Part shown: piece by piece, positions 28,225-36,819 of the stretch
Layout of the letters: each line of letters opens with the position of its first letter
Numbering within the stretch: the first letter of the stretch is position 1
Source of the DNA: Sulfoacidibacillus thermotolerans
Lineage (GTDB): Bacteria; Bacillota; Bacilli; Alicyclobacillales; SLC66
Length of the DNA: 64,000 nt
Assembly (NCBI RefSeq): GCF_003144315.1
Contig: NZ_MPDK01000010.1
Span: 31,732-95,731 of the forward strand
Reading direction: 5' to 3'
Notes under the pieces: generated by a model
The model's database searches: none
What the model was told of the DNA's origin: nothing
The model's input: only the letters and a program-made list of their open reading frames with translations
Position numbers and translations under genes: made by a program

Positions 28225-29616
28225 TTATCTGAGTTCCAAGCGCTCGCGTGCCCATTGCAATTGTTTGCGTACAGCCTCTGGTGCTGTACCCCCACGGCAA
28301 TTGCGCGCAGCAACCAAAGCTTGTGGAGTCAAGGCGACAAGTTCCTGTTCATCGAGCAGTGGAGTAAAACGCTGTATCTCCATTTTGCTTAACTCTGCCA
28401 ACGGCTTTTTCGTTTCAATGCAATAACGCACCATGTTCCCTACAATTTCGTGCGCTTCTCGAAAAGGAACACCTTTTCGCACAAGTAGATCTGCCACGTC
28501 CGTCGCCGCGCTAAAATCCTGACGCAGCGCTGACTCCACGGCCTCCGTGCGAACTGTTAACGTTTCTATCATCCCAGTAAAAATTCGCAGAGCCGTCTTC
28601 ACGGTGTCAACTGCATCAAATAATCCTTCTTTGTCCTCTTGCATATCTTTATTATAAGTGAGCGGAAGCCCCTTACAAGTGGTAAGCATTCCGAGCAAAT
28701 GCCCATAGACACGTCCTGTTTTGCCACGAACTAACTCCGCCATATCAGGATTTTTCTTTTGCGGCATCATGGACGACCCCGTTGTATATGCATCATCCAA
28801 TTCAAGAAAACCAAATTCTGCACTACTCCATAAGATAATCTCCTCAGCTAAGCGCGACAAATGCATCATAACCACAGACAGAGTAGCAAGCATCTCAATC
28901 ACATAATCGCGATCGCTCACCGCATCCATGCTATTCTCATAAAGTGCTGTAAAACCGAGTTCACTGGCCACAAACGTTCGGTCAATTGGAAACGTCGTAC
29001 CCGCTAGTGCTCCCGCGCCAAGAGGCATTAAATCCGCCCGTTTACGAACGCCAAAGAGGCGCTCGCGATCACGTGCGAGCATCCATACATACGCCAGCAA
29101 ATGATGTGCAAATAAAACAGGTTGAGCGCGCTGTAGGTGCGTATAGCCAGGAATAATCACATCAAAATTCCGTTCTGCACAATCGCATAATGCTGTTTGT
29201 AAGGAAGTGACAAGAGTCACAAGCACGTCAACCTCTTCTAAAGCAAATAAATGCATATCAAGCGCAACTTGGTCATTGCGGCTTCGCCCTGTGTGCAATT
29301 TTCCCCCTACCGCCCCAATGCGCTCGATCAAGTGATGCTCAATATTCATGTGCACATCTTCTAATGATTGTTCCCAAACGAACGTGCCAGCCTCAATCTC
29401 TTCACGAATGCTGTCAAGTCCCTCCACAATCATCTGTGCCTCTTGTTCAGTTACGACTTGTTGCTTGGCTAACATCCGAATATGTGCCTTGCTACCAGCA
29501 ATATCATAAAAAGCTAAACGCTGATCGAAAGCGATGGAGGCGCCAAACGCCTCCACAAGTTCATCCGGTTGTTTTGTAAAGCGCCCGCCCCACATTGCGT
29601 TGGACTGCTTTCCCAT
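28225..29616 (-). CDS. argH: Argininosuccinate lyase
   Basis: Last step of arginine synthesis: argininosuccinate to arginine and fumarate. 463 residues, family length. N-terminal AMWGGRFTK and the fumarase/ASL superfamily signature GSSMMPQKKNPD are present, with the catalytic serine in this loop. ATG preceded by AAGGGG. It is the last gene of the argCBDFGH cluster, 15 bp after argG. Confidence 0.97.
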   Translation of the reverse strand: MGKQSNAMWGGRFTKQPDELVEAFGASIAFDQRLAFYDIAGSKAHIRMLAKQQVVTEQEAQMIVEGLDSIREEIEAGTFVWEQSLEDVHMNIEHHLIERIGAVGGKLHTGRSRNDQVALDMHLFALEEVDVLVTLVTSLQTALCDCAERNFDVIIPGYTHLQRAQPVLFAHHLLAYVWMLARDRERLFGVRKRADLMPLGAGALAGTTFPIDRTFVASELGFTALYENSMDAVSDRDYVIEMLATLSVVMMHLSRLAEEIILWSSAEFGFLELDDAYTTGSSMMPQKKNPDMAELVRGKTGRVYGHLLGMLTTCKGLPLTYNKDMQEDKEGLFDAVDTVKTALRIFTGMIETLTVRTEAVESALRQDFSAATDVADLLVRKGVPFREAHEIVGNMVRYCIETKKPLAELSKMEIQRFTPLLDEQELVALTPQALVAARNCRGGTAPEAVRKQLQWARERLELR

Positions 29617-29631
29617 GTGACAAACCGCCCC

Positions 29632-30837
29632 TTATTCTTCTGTATCTGACTGCACCGTCGCCTGAAGGCGTGTCGGTAATCCCCATAAGGAAATAAATCC
29701 AACTGCTGCTTTATGATCAAATGTATCTCCACCTGCATACGTTGCCAAATCTTTGTTATAAAGAGAGTAGGGTGAGCGCGAAGCCGCTGCAAAAACACTG
29801 CCTTTAAACAGTTTCATGCGCACAGTTCCCGTCACATGTGCCTGCGTGTCTTTAATAAACGCGTCAATCGCGGATTTTAGCGGTGAAAACCACAAACCAT
29901 TATAGACAAGCTCCGCATATTTTTGCTCCATCATCGGCTTAAATTGCGCAACTTCGCGCGTCAATGTCAAATACTCAAGTGCCTGATGCGCCTTGATCAA
30001 TGTGATGGCTGCTGGTGCCTCGTACACTTCGCGAGATTTAATCCCTACCAACCGGTTTTCCACGTGATCAATACGTCCTACCCCATGCGCACCCGCAATT
30101 TTATTCAGTTGTTCGATCAATGTCACAAGTGACAGACTCTCTCCATTTAACTTGATCGGGCGGCCAGCTGCAAACTCAATTTCCACGTATTCTGGTTGAT
30201 TCGGCGCATCTATTGGATTCACCGTCCACTCAAATGCCTCTTCTGGCGCTTCCGCAAAAGGGTCTTCCAACACACCCGCCTCACAACTTCTTCCCCAAAG
30301 GTTTGCATCAATACTAAATGGACTATCTAACGTGATTGGAATCGGGATGCCATGTTCTTTTGCATAAGCAATTTCTTCATCCCGCGACCACGCCCACTCC
30401 CGAACAGGCGCTTCTACCTTTAGCGCAGGGTCAAGGGCCGCAACAGAGACGTCAAAGCGAACCTGATCATTCCCTTTGCCCGTACAGCCATGCGCAACCG
30501 CTTTTGCGCCAACTTTTTCCGCAACTTCCGCAAGCAACTTCGAAATTAACGGCCTCGACAAGGCAGCTGAAAGCGGATATACCCCTTCATACAAAGCATT
30601 AGCATATAAACTAGGCAAAATAAACTCTTCCGCAAACTGTTCACGCGCATCAATCATATAGGATTCCACTGCGCCAATAGACAACGCCTTTTCCTTAACA
30701 AAAGACAGATCCTTACCTTCACCCACGTCAGCAGATAATGCAATCACATCATATCCATATTTGTCACTCAACCATTTAATAGCAACCGATGTATCCAGTC
30801 CGCCTGAATAGGCAAGAACCAATTTTTGCTTTCCCAT
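29632..30837 (-). CDS. argG: Argininosuccinate synthase
   Basis: Joins citrulline and aspartate with ATP. 401 residues. The N-type PP-loop AYSGGLDTS lies at 9-17, and [12 protein letters not shown] and [13 protein letters not shown] follow. ATG preceded by AAGGAG. It lies 11 bp after argF and 15 bp before argH on the same strand, clearly part of one operon. Confidence 0.97.
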   Translation of the reverse strand: MGKQKLVLAYSGGLDTSVAIKWLSDKYGYDVIALSADVGEGKDLSFVKEKALSIGAVESYMIDAREQFAEEFILPSLYANALYEGVYPLSAALSRPLISKLLAEVAEKVGAKAVAHGCTGKGNDQVRFDVSVAALDPALKVEAPVREWAWSRDEEIAYAKEHGIPIPITLDSPFSIDANLWGRSCEAGVLEDPFAEAPEEAFEWTVNPIDAPNQPEYVEIEFAAGRPIKLNGESLSLVTLIEQLNKIAGAHGVGRIDHVENRLVGIKSREVYEAPAAITLIKAHQALEYLTLTREVAQFKPMMEQKYAELVYNGLWFSPLKSAIDAFIKDTQAHVTGTVRMKLFKGSVFAAASRSPYSLYNKDLATYAGGDTFDHKAAVGFISLWGLPTRLQATVQSDTEE

Positions 30838-30848
30838 TCTCCCACTCC

Positions 30849-31811
30849 TTATGAATGATCGCTCATGAGGGCCACAAGCAACGCTTTTTGTGCATGTAAG
30901 CGATTTTCCGCCTGGTCAAATACGACGGATTGCGCACCTTCAAGAACTTCTTCTGTGACTTCTTCACCCCGGTGTGCCGGGAGACAGTGCATAAAAATGG
31001 CATCCTGATCAGCCAATCCTAATAGCTCCTGATTGACCTGAAACCCTGCAAAATCAAGCAGGCGCTTCTCTGCTTCCTGTTCTTGCCCCATACTTGTAAA
31101 TACATCCGTATAAATGACATCCGCACCCTTTGCCGCCGCATAGGGATCTTCTGTTACTGTCACTTCAGAGTGCGCCGGCATCGCTCTACGGCGCGCTTGT
31201 TGGACAATATCAGCGCGCGGCTCATATCCATGAGGCGAAGCAATGCGGATATGCATACCGACAAGAGCAGCAGCTTGCAACAGCGAGTGAGCCATGTTGT
31301 TGCCGTCTCCAACATAACACAAAGTAAGCCCACGCAGACGCCCTTTATGCTCTAGAATAGTCATAAAATCTGCTAATACTTGTACTGGATGATGATCGTC
31401 TGTGAGCCCATTAATCACAGGAACCGTGGAATAGCGCGCTAATTCCTCCACATTGGCGTGTGCATGAGTGCGCACCATGATTCCTTGCACATAGCGCGAA
31501 AGCACGCGAGCAGTATCAGCGAGTGGCTCACCGCGCCCCACTTGGGTCATTTGATTGGATAAAAATAATGCATGCCCACCCAATTCATACATTCCCACTT
31601 CAAAAGAGACTCTCGTCCGCGTCGATGCCTTGTCAAACAACATCGCTAAGGTCTTCCCTTGTAAATAAGGCGTGGGCTCCCCTTTCGCGCGCTTTTGCTT
31701 TAATTCATTGGCTAGCGCCAACACCGCATGCATCTCGTGCGCAGTCCAACCAGAAAAATCAAGAAAATGAGTGCCTTTTAATCCACTCTCGCGCGCAGCC
31801 GCCATACTCAT
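30849..31811 (-). CDS. argF: Ornithine carbamoyltransferase
   Basis: Makes citrulline from ornithine and carbamoyl phosphate. 320 residues. The carbamoyl-phosphate motif STRTR, the ornithine-side DHHPVQ, and the [11 protein letters not shown] motif with the catalytic cysteine are all present. ATG preceded by GGAGGG. Bacilli often have carAB between argD and argF; here argD and argF are adjacent with 15 bp between them. Confidence 0.97.
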   Translation of the reverse strand: MSMAAARESGLKGTHFLDFSGWTAHEMHAVLALANELKQKRAKGEPTPYLQGKTLAMLFDKASTRTRVSFEVGMYELGGHALFLSNQMTQVGRGEPLADTARVLSRYVQGIMVRTHAHANVEELARYSTVPVINGLTDDHHPVQVLADFMTILEHKGRLRGLTLCYVGDGNNMAHSLLQAAALVGMHIRIASPHGYEPRADIVQQARRRAMPAHSEVTVTEDPYAAAKGADVIYTDVFTSMGQEQEAEKRLLDFAGFQVNQELLGLADQDAIFMHCLPAHRGEEVTEEVLEGAQSVVFDQAENRLHAQKALLVALMSDHS

Positions 31812-31826
31812 ATCATCAATCCCTCC

Positions 31827-33053
31827 TTATCCTAATGCTGCTTGCAAAATATTTACTGCCAGCTCTACGTCTTTTTGCGATACGATTAACGGCGGCAATA
31901 ATCGAAGAGTATCTGGCCCTGCCGTTAACACAAGCAACCCAAGTTCGCGGCAACGCTCTACAACTTCACCGGCTCGCGGTGTTTTTAATTGCATCCCCCA
32001 CATGAGTCCAAGTCCGCGCACATCAACGATGTCTTCACGCAGCGCTGCCAGTTTCACTAATTCCCCGTACAACTGCTGCTCTCTGCGGCGCACTTGTTCA
32101 AAAAATCCAGGTGCCGACATCACGTCCATCAATGCTAAAGCCGCCCGTGCAGCAACAGGATTTCCGCCAAAGGTTGAGCCGTGAGTCCCCGGAGTAAATA
32201 CTTGCGCCACTTCTTGAACCGCAAGCATCGCGCCCATCGGCAACCCACCTGCCAATGATTTGGCCATCGTTACAATATCCGGCTTGATACCGAGACGTTG
32301 CCAAGCAAGCCAAGCTCCAGTGCGCCCCGCTCCCGTTTGCACCTCATCGAAAATGAGAAGTAAGCCCATGCGTGTGCAAAACTCGCGTAGTTCATGCAAA
32401 AACTCTGTCGGAAAAGGACGAACACCGCCTTCCCCCTGAATCGGCTCAATCAGAATCGCCGACGTTTTTTCCGTCACGGCCTCTTTTACAGCTTGGATCG
32501 TCGCCTGCTCCACATAGCGAAATCCCCCAGGCAATGGTCCAAACCCCTCTTGATACTTGGGTTGTGCCGTCGCAGTCACAGTCGCAATCGTACGCCCGTG
32601 AAAAGAGTGCGCAAACGTCAGAATTTCTCCTTTATGCGCCCCGTACTTTTGCTTCGAATAGCGGCGCGCCAACTTAATGGCTGCCTCATTGGCTTCTGCC
32701 CCTGAATTCGCGAAAAAAACTTGGTCCATCCCACTCATCTTGGTAAGTCGCGCAGCTAACTCTGCTTGCGGAGCAGTCAAATAGATGTTTGAAATATGCC
32801 ATAACTGCTGCAACTGATCGGTTGCCGCCGCAACAAGAGCCGGATGACAGTGCCCAAGCCCACAGACGGCAATTCCACTCGTAAAATCTAAATATGCTCT
32901 TCCCTGCTCATCAAATACATATACGCCTTCTCCGCGTACAATCTGCAGAGGTTGCCGTGCGTACGTGTGCATGACATACTCTGCATCAAGCGTCTGAGCT
33001 GGAACCTGCTCAACGACTTGTTGCCGCGTGTTCCATTTGTGTACTTCAGGCAT
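31827..33053 (-). CDS. argD: Acetylornithine aminotransferase
   Basis: PLP enzyme that transaminates N-acetylglutamate semialdehyde; 408 residues. Class III aminotransferase features: NSGAEANEAAIKLARR, the cofactor Asp in IFDEVQTGAGRTG, and the Schiff-base lysine in MAKSLAGGLPMG. The N-terminal ~20 residues before EYVMHTYARQPL are an unremarkable extension. ATG preceded by GGAGGAG. It overlaps argB by 8 bp. Confidence 0.95.
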   Translation of the reverse strand: MPEVHKWNTRQQVVEQVPAQTLDAEYVMHTYARQPLQIVRGEGVYVFDEQGRAYLDFTSGIAVCGLGHCHPALVAAATDQLQQLWHISNIYLTAPQAELAARLTKMSGMDQVFFANSGAEANEAAIKLARRYSKQKYGAHKGEILTFAHSFHGRTIATVTATAQPKYQEGFGPLPGGFRYVEQATIQAVKEAVTEKTSAILIEPIQGEGGVRPFPTEFLHELREFCTRMGLLLIFDEVQTGAGRTGAWLAWQRLGIKPDIVTMAKSLAGGLPMGAMLAVQEVAQVFTPGTHGSTFGGNPVAARAALALMDVMSAPGFFEQVRRREQQLYGELVKLAALREDIVDVRGLGLMWGMQLKTPRAGEVVERCRELGLLVLTAGPDTLRLLPPLIVSQKDVELAVNILQAALG

Positions 33054-33852
33054 GTTCCACTCCTCCTTTCATTATCCCTGTGGGAATAATGCGCGTCCCA
33101 ATGGAACGTCCCTCCATTACGCTGTGCAACGCATCAGCCATACGGCCATCGAGCACATACGCAGCTTTTGCACCACTTTGCACCGCATGCACGACCGCTT
33201 GCAATTTAGGAATCATGCCGCCAATCGCCCGTCCATCCTCAACCATAGAAATTGCTTCCTCTTCCGTGAGTTGCTCGAGCGTATGCTGTGAGTTCGCATG
33301 TTCACGCACTCCCGCGACATCTGTCGCCAACACAAACGCATCCGCCCGCAAAGCACCTGCAAGACTAGCCGCTACAAAGTCTGCATTGATGTTATACACT
33401 TGACCATTTGCATCTACCCCAAGAGGTGCGATTACAGGCACGTAGCGATCTGCAAGCAGAGAACAAAGCAATCTGACGTCAACCATCTCCACTTGGCCGA
33501 CATAACCGAGCAGCCCATTCTCATAAGGCACTGCACGAACCATCCCAGCGTCCTCACCACATAAACTAAGTGCACGCACACCATATTTTTGCAATTGGCG
33601 CACGATGCGTTTCCCTACTCGTCCGGACAACACCATTTCCACCACTTGGAGTGCCAATTCATCAGTAATCCGCTGTCCTTTAGCAAACTCCGTAGCGTGC
33701 CCAAGGCGTGAGAGCCATTGCGTCACCTCAGGCCCCCCACCGTGAACCACAACCACATGGACATCATTGCGGGCATAATAGGCGATTTCTTCAAGCAAAA
33801 AAGTGTGTTCTTCGCTTACGCTGCCGCCATATTTCACAACAAGCGTCTGCAC
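33046..33852 (-). CDS. argB: Acetylglutamate kinase
   Basis: Phosphorylates N-acetylglutamate; amino-acid kinase family, 268 residues. VVKYGGS near the N-terminus, VHGGGPEV for substrate binding, and the C-terminal GGMIPKL motif are present. The start is the GTG at 33852, preceded by AGGAGG with 7-nt spacing. The open frame extends 7 codons further, but that would swallow the ribosome site. It follows argC by 11 bp. Confidence 0.96.
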   Translation of the reverse strand: MQTLVVKYGGSVSEEHTFLLEEIAYYARNDVHVVVVHGGGPEVTQWLSRLGHATEFAKGQRITDELALQVVEMVLSGRVGKRIVRQLQKYGVRALSLCGEDAGMVRAVPYENGLLGYVGQVEMVDVRLLCSLLADRYVPVIAPLGVDANGQVYNINADFVAASLAGALRADAFVLATDVAGVREHANSQHTLEQLTEEEAISMVEDGRAIGGMIPKLQAVVHAVQSGAKAAYVLDGRMADALHSVMEGRSIGTRIIPTGIMKGGVEHA

Positions 33853-33863
33853 ATTGCCACCTC

Positions 33864-34934
33864 CTACCACCACGGGCTCAGTTGTAGGCCTAATGTCTCT
33901 TTGAGACCCAACATGAGATTTAGATTTTGCAAGGCCTGACCGGCAGCTCCCTTACCTAAATTATCAATCGCCGCCACCGCAAGTACGGTGTGAGTGCGCT
34001 CATCGACATGCACGCCGATCTGACACAGATTCGTTCCTGTTACTTGCCTAATTTCTGGCATCTCTCCTAAAGGCAAAACCTGCACAAACGGCTCTTTTTC
34101 ATAGCGAGTCTGATAGATGCCTAAAACATCAGCTGTCGTCATCTCTTCTTTATTCAATTGCCCATACGCAGTAACATAAATTCCCCGCTTAATAGGTAGT
34201 AATTGCGTTGTTAAAAGTACCTTCACATCTTGAGAAGCAAATTCGCCTCCCCCATGTTCTCGACCACGTACCCACGCATCAGCTAGAATGCGCTCAATTT
34301 CCGGTGTATGTTGATGAGCGCCTACTTTGTAGGCATGCAAACTTTCAGCGACCTCAGCAAAGTGAGTCGTCATTTTTGGATTTCTACCTGCTCCTGAAAC
34401 CCCTGATTTCGCGTCGATCACAATACGCAACGGGTCAATCAACCGCTGCTCAAGCAACGGCAACAGCGCAAGCTCCGAAGCTGTTGCATAGCACCCTGGA
34501 TTCGCGACAAGCCGCGCCGTACGAATTTGCTCCCGATAACGCTCAGGCAACCCATACACAGCAGGCGCATGGCGCTCTGCTGCTGGAGCATGATACCAAA
34601 GTTCATAAAGATCACTAGGCAATCGATAATCCCCACTAAAATCAATCACACGCACATCTTGATCAAGTAATCTTTCCACGTACTTTGGGGCTTCCCCATG
34701 CGGCATCGCGAGCAAGGCTGCATCCATCAAAGAAAGGTCATGAAACTTTGCAAGCGGTGAAAAGGCGATCCGCCCAAGTGACGTGCCCCTAAACTGAGGC
34801 AACACCTGCTCAATCGCTTGCTCTGCATATCGATCAGAGAAAACTACAAGTTCTTCCACATCTTTGCGCCCTTCAAGAAGGCGAAGTGTCTCAATGCCTC
34901 CATATCCGGTAGCGCCAAGTAGCGCAATCCGCAT
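33864..34934 (-). CDS. argC: N-acetyl-gamma-glutamyl-phosphate reductase
   Basis: NADPH-dependent reduction of N-acetylglutamyl phosphate. 356 residues. The Rossmann motif GATGYGG lies at the N-terminus, with the catalytic cysteine in NPGCYATA and a conserved histidine in GAHQHTPEIE. ATG at 34934 with AGAGGGG upstream; the in-frame extension to 34985 would run through the promoter. First gene of argCBDFGH. Confidence 0.96.
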   Translation of the reverse strand: MRIALLGATGYGGIETLRLLEGRKDVEELVVFSDRYAEQAIEQVLPQFRGTSLGRIAFSPLAKFHDLSLMDAALLAMPHGEAPKYVERLLDQDVRVIDFSGDYRLPSDLYELWYHAPAAERHAPAVYGLPERYREQIRTARLVANPGCYATASELALLPLLEQRLIDPLRIVIDAKSGVSGAGRNPKMTTHFAEVAESLHAYKVGAHQHTPEIERILADAWVRGREHGGGEFASQDVKVLLTTQLLPIKRGIYVTAYGQLNKEEMTTADVLGIYQTRYEKEPFVQVLPLGEMPEIRQVTGTNLCQIGVHVDERTHTVLAVAAIDNLGKGAAGQALQNLNLMLGLKETLGLQLSPWW

Positions 34935-34949
34935 ACCGTCACCCCTCTT

Positions 34950-34985
34950 GTGAATCATTATACAACTATGTGCATAAAGTTTCAA
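34950..34985 (-). promoter_or_regulatory. argC promoter with two overlapping ARG boxes
   Basis: On the minus strand -35 TTGAAA (34980-34985) and a perfect -10 TATAAT (34957-34962) are separated by 17 bp. ARG box 1 (34950-34964, TGTATAATGATTCAC) matches 12 of 15 positions of the AhrC/ArgR palindrome TGAATAATTATTCAT and covers the -10. Box 2 (34970-34984) matches 10 of 15 and covers the -35. Box centres are 20 bp apart. Arginine-dependent repression by ArgR/AhrC is expected. Confidence 0.8.
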
Positions 34986-34993
34986 ATATGTCT

Positions 34994-35022
34994 ATAAAAA
35001 TAAACCGGAATGCCCGGTTTAT
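34994..35022 (-). terminator. Rho-independent terminator of the small membrane protein gene
   Basis: On the minus strand ATAAACCGG and CCGGTTTAT form a perfect 9-bp stem with a 5-nt loop, followed by TTTTAT. It lies about 50 bp after the gene at 35074-35415 and insulates the arg promoter. Confidence 0.85.
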
Positions 35023-35073
35023 CAATGCTTTCAGCGTTGAATTTGTATAAATACTCGTGACTTTTTCTCTAGA

Positions 35074-35415
35074 TCAGGCAAACCGCGTCGCGAAATAAAC
35101 GCCCACCATGAGCAGCAAGGTCGTCAACAAGTAGCCAACCAGTTGCGTCTGTGGTTTGCGTTTCTCTTGTACAAGCACATGTGCAATCCCGACCACGACA
35201 ATCATGATCAAAGGATGTAACAAAAACAATCCCCAAATCGGGTGTGCAATAAATACGATCAGTCCAATTAAAACTTGCAAATCTAAAAGGACTAATAAGA
35301 TTCGCCCAAACCCAGGCCTCTTCCACCCATTCCCAAAACGCAATGCATTCCATAACAATAAAAGAGAAGAGAGGATCATGGCGATGAGTCCCAGTACCAC
35401 ATGAAGTTCAAACAA
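35074..35415 (-). CDS. Small four-helix membrane protein, unknown function
   Basis: About 113 residues, almost entirely four hydrophobic helices with short loops. Histidines sit near helix ends (FELHVV, IAHPIWGLFLLHPL, IAHVLV), a pattern that could hold heme as in cytochrome b561- or CtaA-like folds, but no family signature is clear. The start is taken as TTG at 35415 after AAAAGGGG; GTG at 35436 would lack a ribosome site. It is a single gene with its own terminator. No function is assigned. Confidence 0.65.
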   Translation of the reverse strand: MFELHVVLGLIAMILSSLLLLWNALRFGNGWKRPGFGRILLVLLDLQVLIGLIVFIAHPIWGLFLLHPLIMIVVVGIAHVLVQEKRKPQTQLVGYLLTTLLLMVGVYFATRFA

Positions 35416-35539
35416 TGGAAAACCCCTTTTCCACACAGTCTATTCCAAATAAGCGTTCCTTCTCATAGTTTATCTCTCATGAACTCTCATTCATAGGGAA
35501 AAAGCGCGTCAAATCTATGTATGGAGGGTTCGATCGCCA

Positions 35540-35581
35540 GTGCTCTACATGGGATAAGAGATGAAACACCATGTAGAGCAC
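35540..35581. repeat. 13-bp perfect inverted repeat
   Basis: GTGCTCTACATGG (35540-35552) pairs with CCATGTAGAGCAC (35569-35581) around a 16-nt loop. There is no T-tract on either side, so it does not look like a standard terminator. It lies in the intergenic region between the small ORF and the membrane protein gene. Confidence 0.65.
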
Positions 35582-35626
35582 CCCAAACGAGTACCTCAGA
35601 CATTCCACTGCGCGGTCAAAAGATGT

Positions 35627-35767
35627 TTAGACGCGCCGAATTGGGGAATGGTCTGCTTGCTTCTTTACTTCTTCAATGCTTTCTCCGCGCGCTTGGCTTT
35701 TTGAAGCAAGTGGGGACAATCTCGTTGCAGAAGGCTCATCTGCTTTTCGACTGGTCTTATTGTCCAC
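35627..35767 (-). CDS. Possible small hydrophilic protein (46 residues)
   Basis: GTG at 35767 is preceded by GGGAGG with 7-nt spacing, a strong ribosome site. The frame encodes 46 residues that are highly hydrophilic and rich in Ser, Lys, Arg and Glu, ending in KKQADHSPIRRV. The composition resembles small spore or stress proteins, but no family is recognised. The same ribosome site could also serve ATG codons in another frame that would give a 34-35 residue peptide. It is listed as tentative. Confidence 0.4.
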   Translation of the reverse strand: MDNKTSRKADEPSATRLSPLASKSQARGESIEEVKKQADHSPIRRV

Positions 35768-35858
35768 ATCATAACCTCCCTCGGCAGCAAGTTAAAAAAG
35801 TGGCGACTCCTTTTTTAGTATGCGCGCGAGGTAGACCTTCCAATCACAATGCAAGGCA

Positions 35859-36767
35859 CTATGCAACTCGTTGCTGCCGCTGTCCTACCGCAATTCCTGC
35901 AATAATGAAAAGTACGCCAATCCACCCAATCACACTTACCTGCTCATGCAGCAACCCCGCAGCTAACAGTACGGCAATCGGCAGTTCCACACTCGACAAA
36001 ATCGCGGCTGCAGATCCCCCTACGTGCGGCACACCAACAGCAAACAGCGAAGTTGGAATCGCTTGACTAAAGAGTCCAATGAGGAGACCATACACCCACA
36101 TGCCATGCCAAGCCGCAACAAATAGCTCCACATGTGGAGGATAAATCGCTGAAACTGCAACTGCTGAGACTGACGTAATGAGTGAAGCACGCAAAAACGG
36201 CTTGATTGGAGATTGTACATGCCCATTGATATATAAAAATGCAGCATACGTAGCTCCTGACATCAAACCATCAAACATCCCCAAAGCAGACCAGTGATGC
36301 CCTATCTGTGAATGGAGATTTGCTAATACAGTGCCTATGACGATCAAAAGAATTCCACCCCATTGCCAACCAGTTGGAATTCTTCGACGCACAATATAAT
36401 CAAGAACAAAGGTCATCCAAGAAAACTGAAACAAAAGTATGATGGCTAACCATGCAGGCAAGACAGTCAGAGCACGATAATACAAAACGGCAGTTCCCGT
36501 ACCTAACAAACCAAGTGCCAAGAGACGCCAAAAGTCTACCCGGCTAAGCGTTTTTAAGGAAATTTTCCCTCGCGTTTGAAAGAGCACGATCAACCACAAG
36601 AGCAACGCAGCATAATAAAATTGGCCGCTTGTCACCTCCGTTGCTGAAAACCCTTTGTGATAGGCTACTTTAACAATCGGCGAGACAAATCCATAGCTTG
36701 CTCCACCCAATAATACAGCCAAAACGTAAAGACGGTAAGACCGGACCTTTCGCATCATGACAGCCAT
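35859..36767 (-). CDS. EamA/DMT-family transporter
   Basis: About 302 residues, ten predicted membrane helices arranged as two EamA repeats of five. The second repeat ends with EQVSVIGWIGVLFIIAGIAV, the usual family ending. Such proteins export or import metabolites or amino acids; the substrate cannot be read here. Several close starts exist (TTG 36776, ATG 36767, ATG 36755) and none has an ideal ribosome site. It lies between the pur operon and the possible small ORF on the same strand. Confidence 0.85.
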   Translation of the reverse strand: MAVMMRKVRSYRLYVLAVLLGGASYGFVSPIVKVAYHKGFSATEVTSGQFYYAALLLWLIVLFQTRGKISLKTLSRVDFWRLLALGLLGTGTAVLYYRALTVLPAWLAIILLFQFSWMTFVLDYIVRRRIPTGWQWGGILLIVIGTVLANLHSQIGHHWSALGMFDGLMSGATYAAFLYINGHVQSPIKPFLRASLITSVSAVAVSAIYPPHVELFVAAWHGMWVYGLLIGLFSQAIPTSLFAVGVPHVGGSAAAILSSVELPIAVLLAAGLLHEQVSVIGWIGVLFIIAGIAVGQRQQRVA

Positions 36768-36819
36768 GTACCCCAATATTAAATGTCAGGCCGCAAAATC
36801 ATCCCGTGCAAAACTGTCC

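Larger units (their letters stand above)
35437..35858. other. Intergenic region of ~420 bp with one possible small ORF and a long inverted repeat
   Basis: No large gene is supported here. The region holds a 13-bp inverted repeat (35540-35581), a possible 46-residue minus-strand ORF (35627-35767) and an A/T-flanked weak hairpin at about 35793-35818 that may terminate the EamA gene. The open plus-strand frame from 35521 continues antisense into the EamA gene and is regarded as a shadow. Confidence 0.6.

Noticed and set aside
35521..36066. Plus-strand ORF of 181 residues
   Set aside because: Half of it is antisense to the EamA transporter, there is no ribosome site and the residue pattern is low in plausibility.
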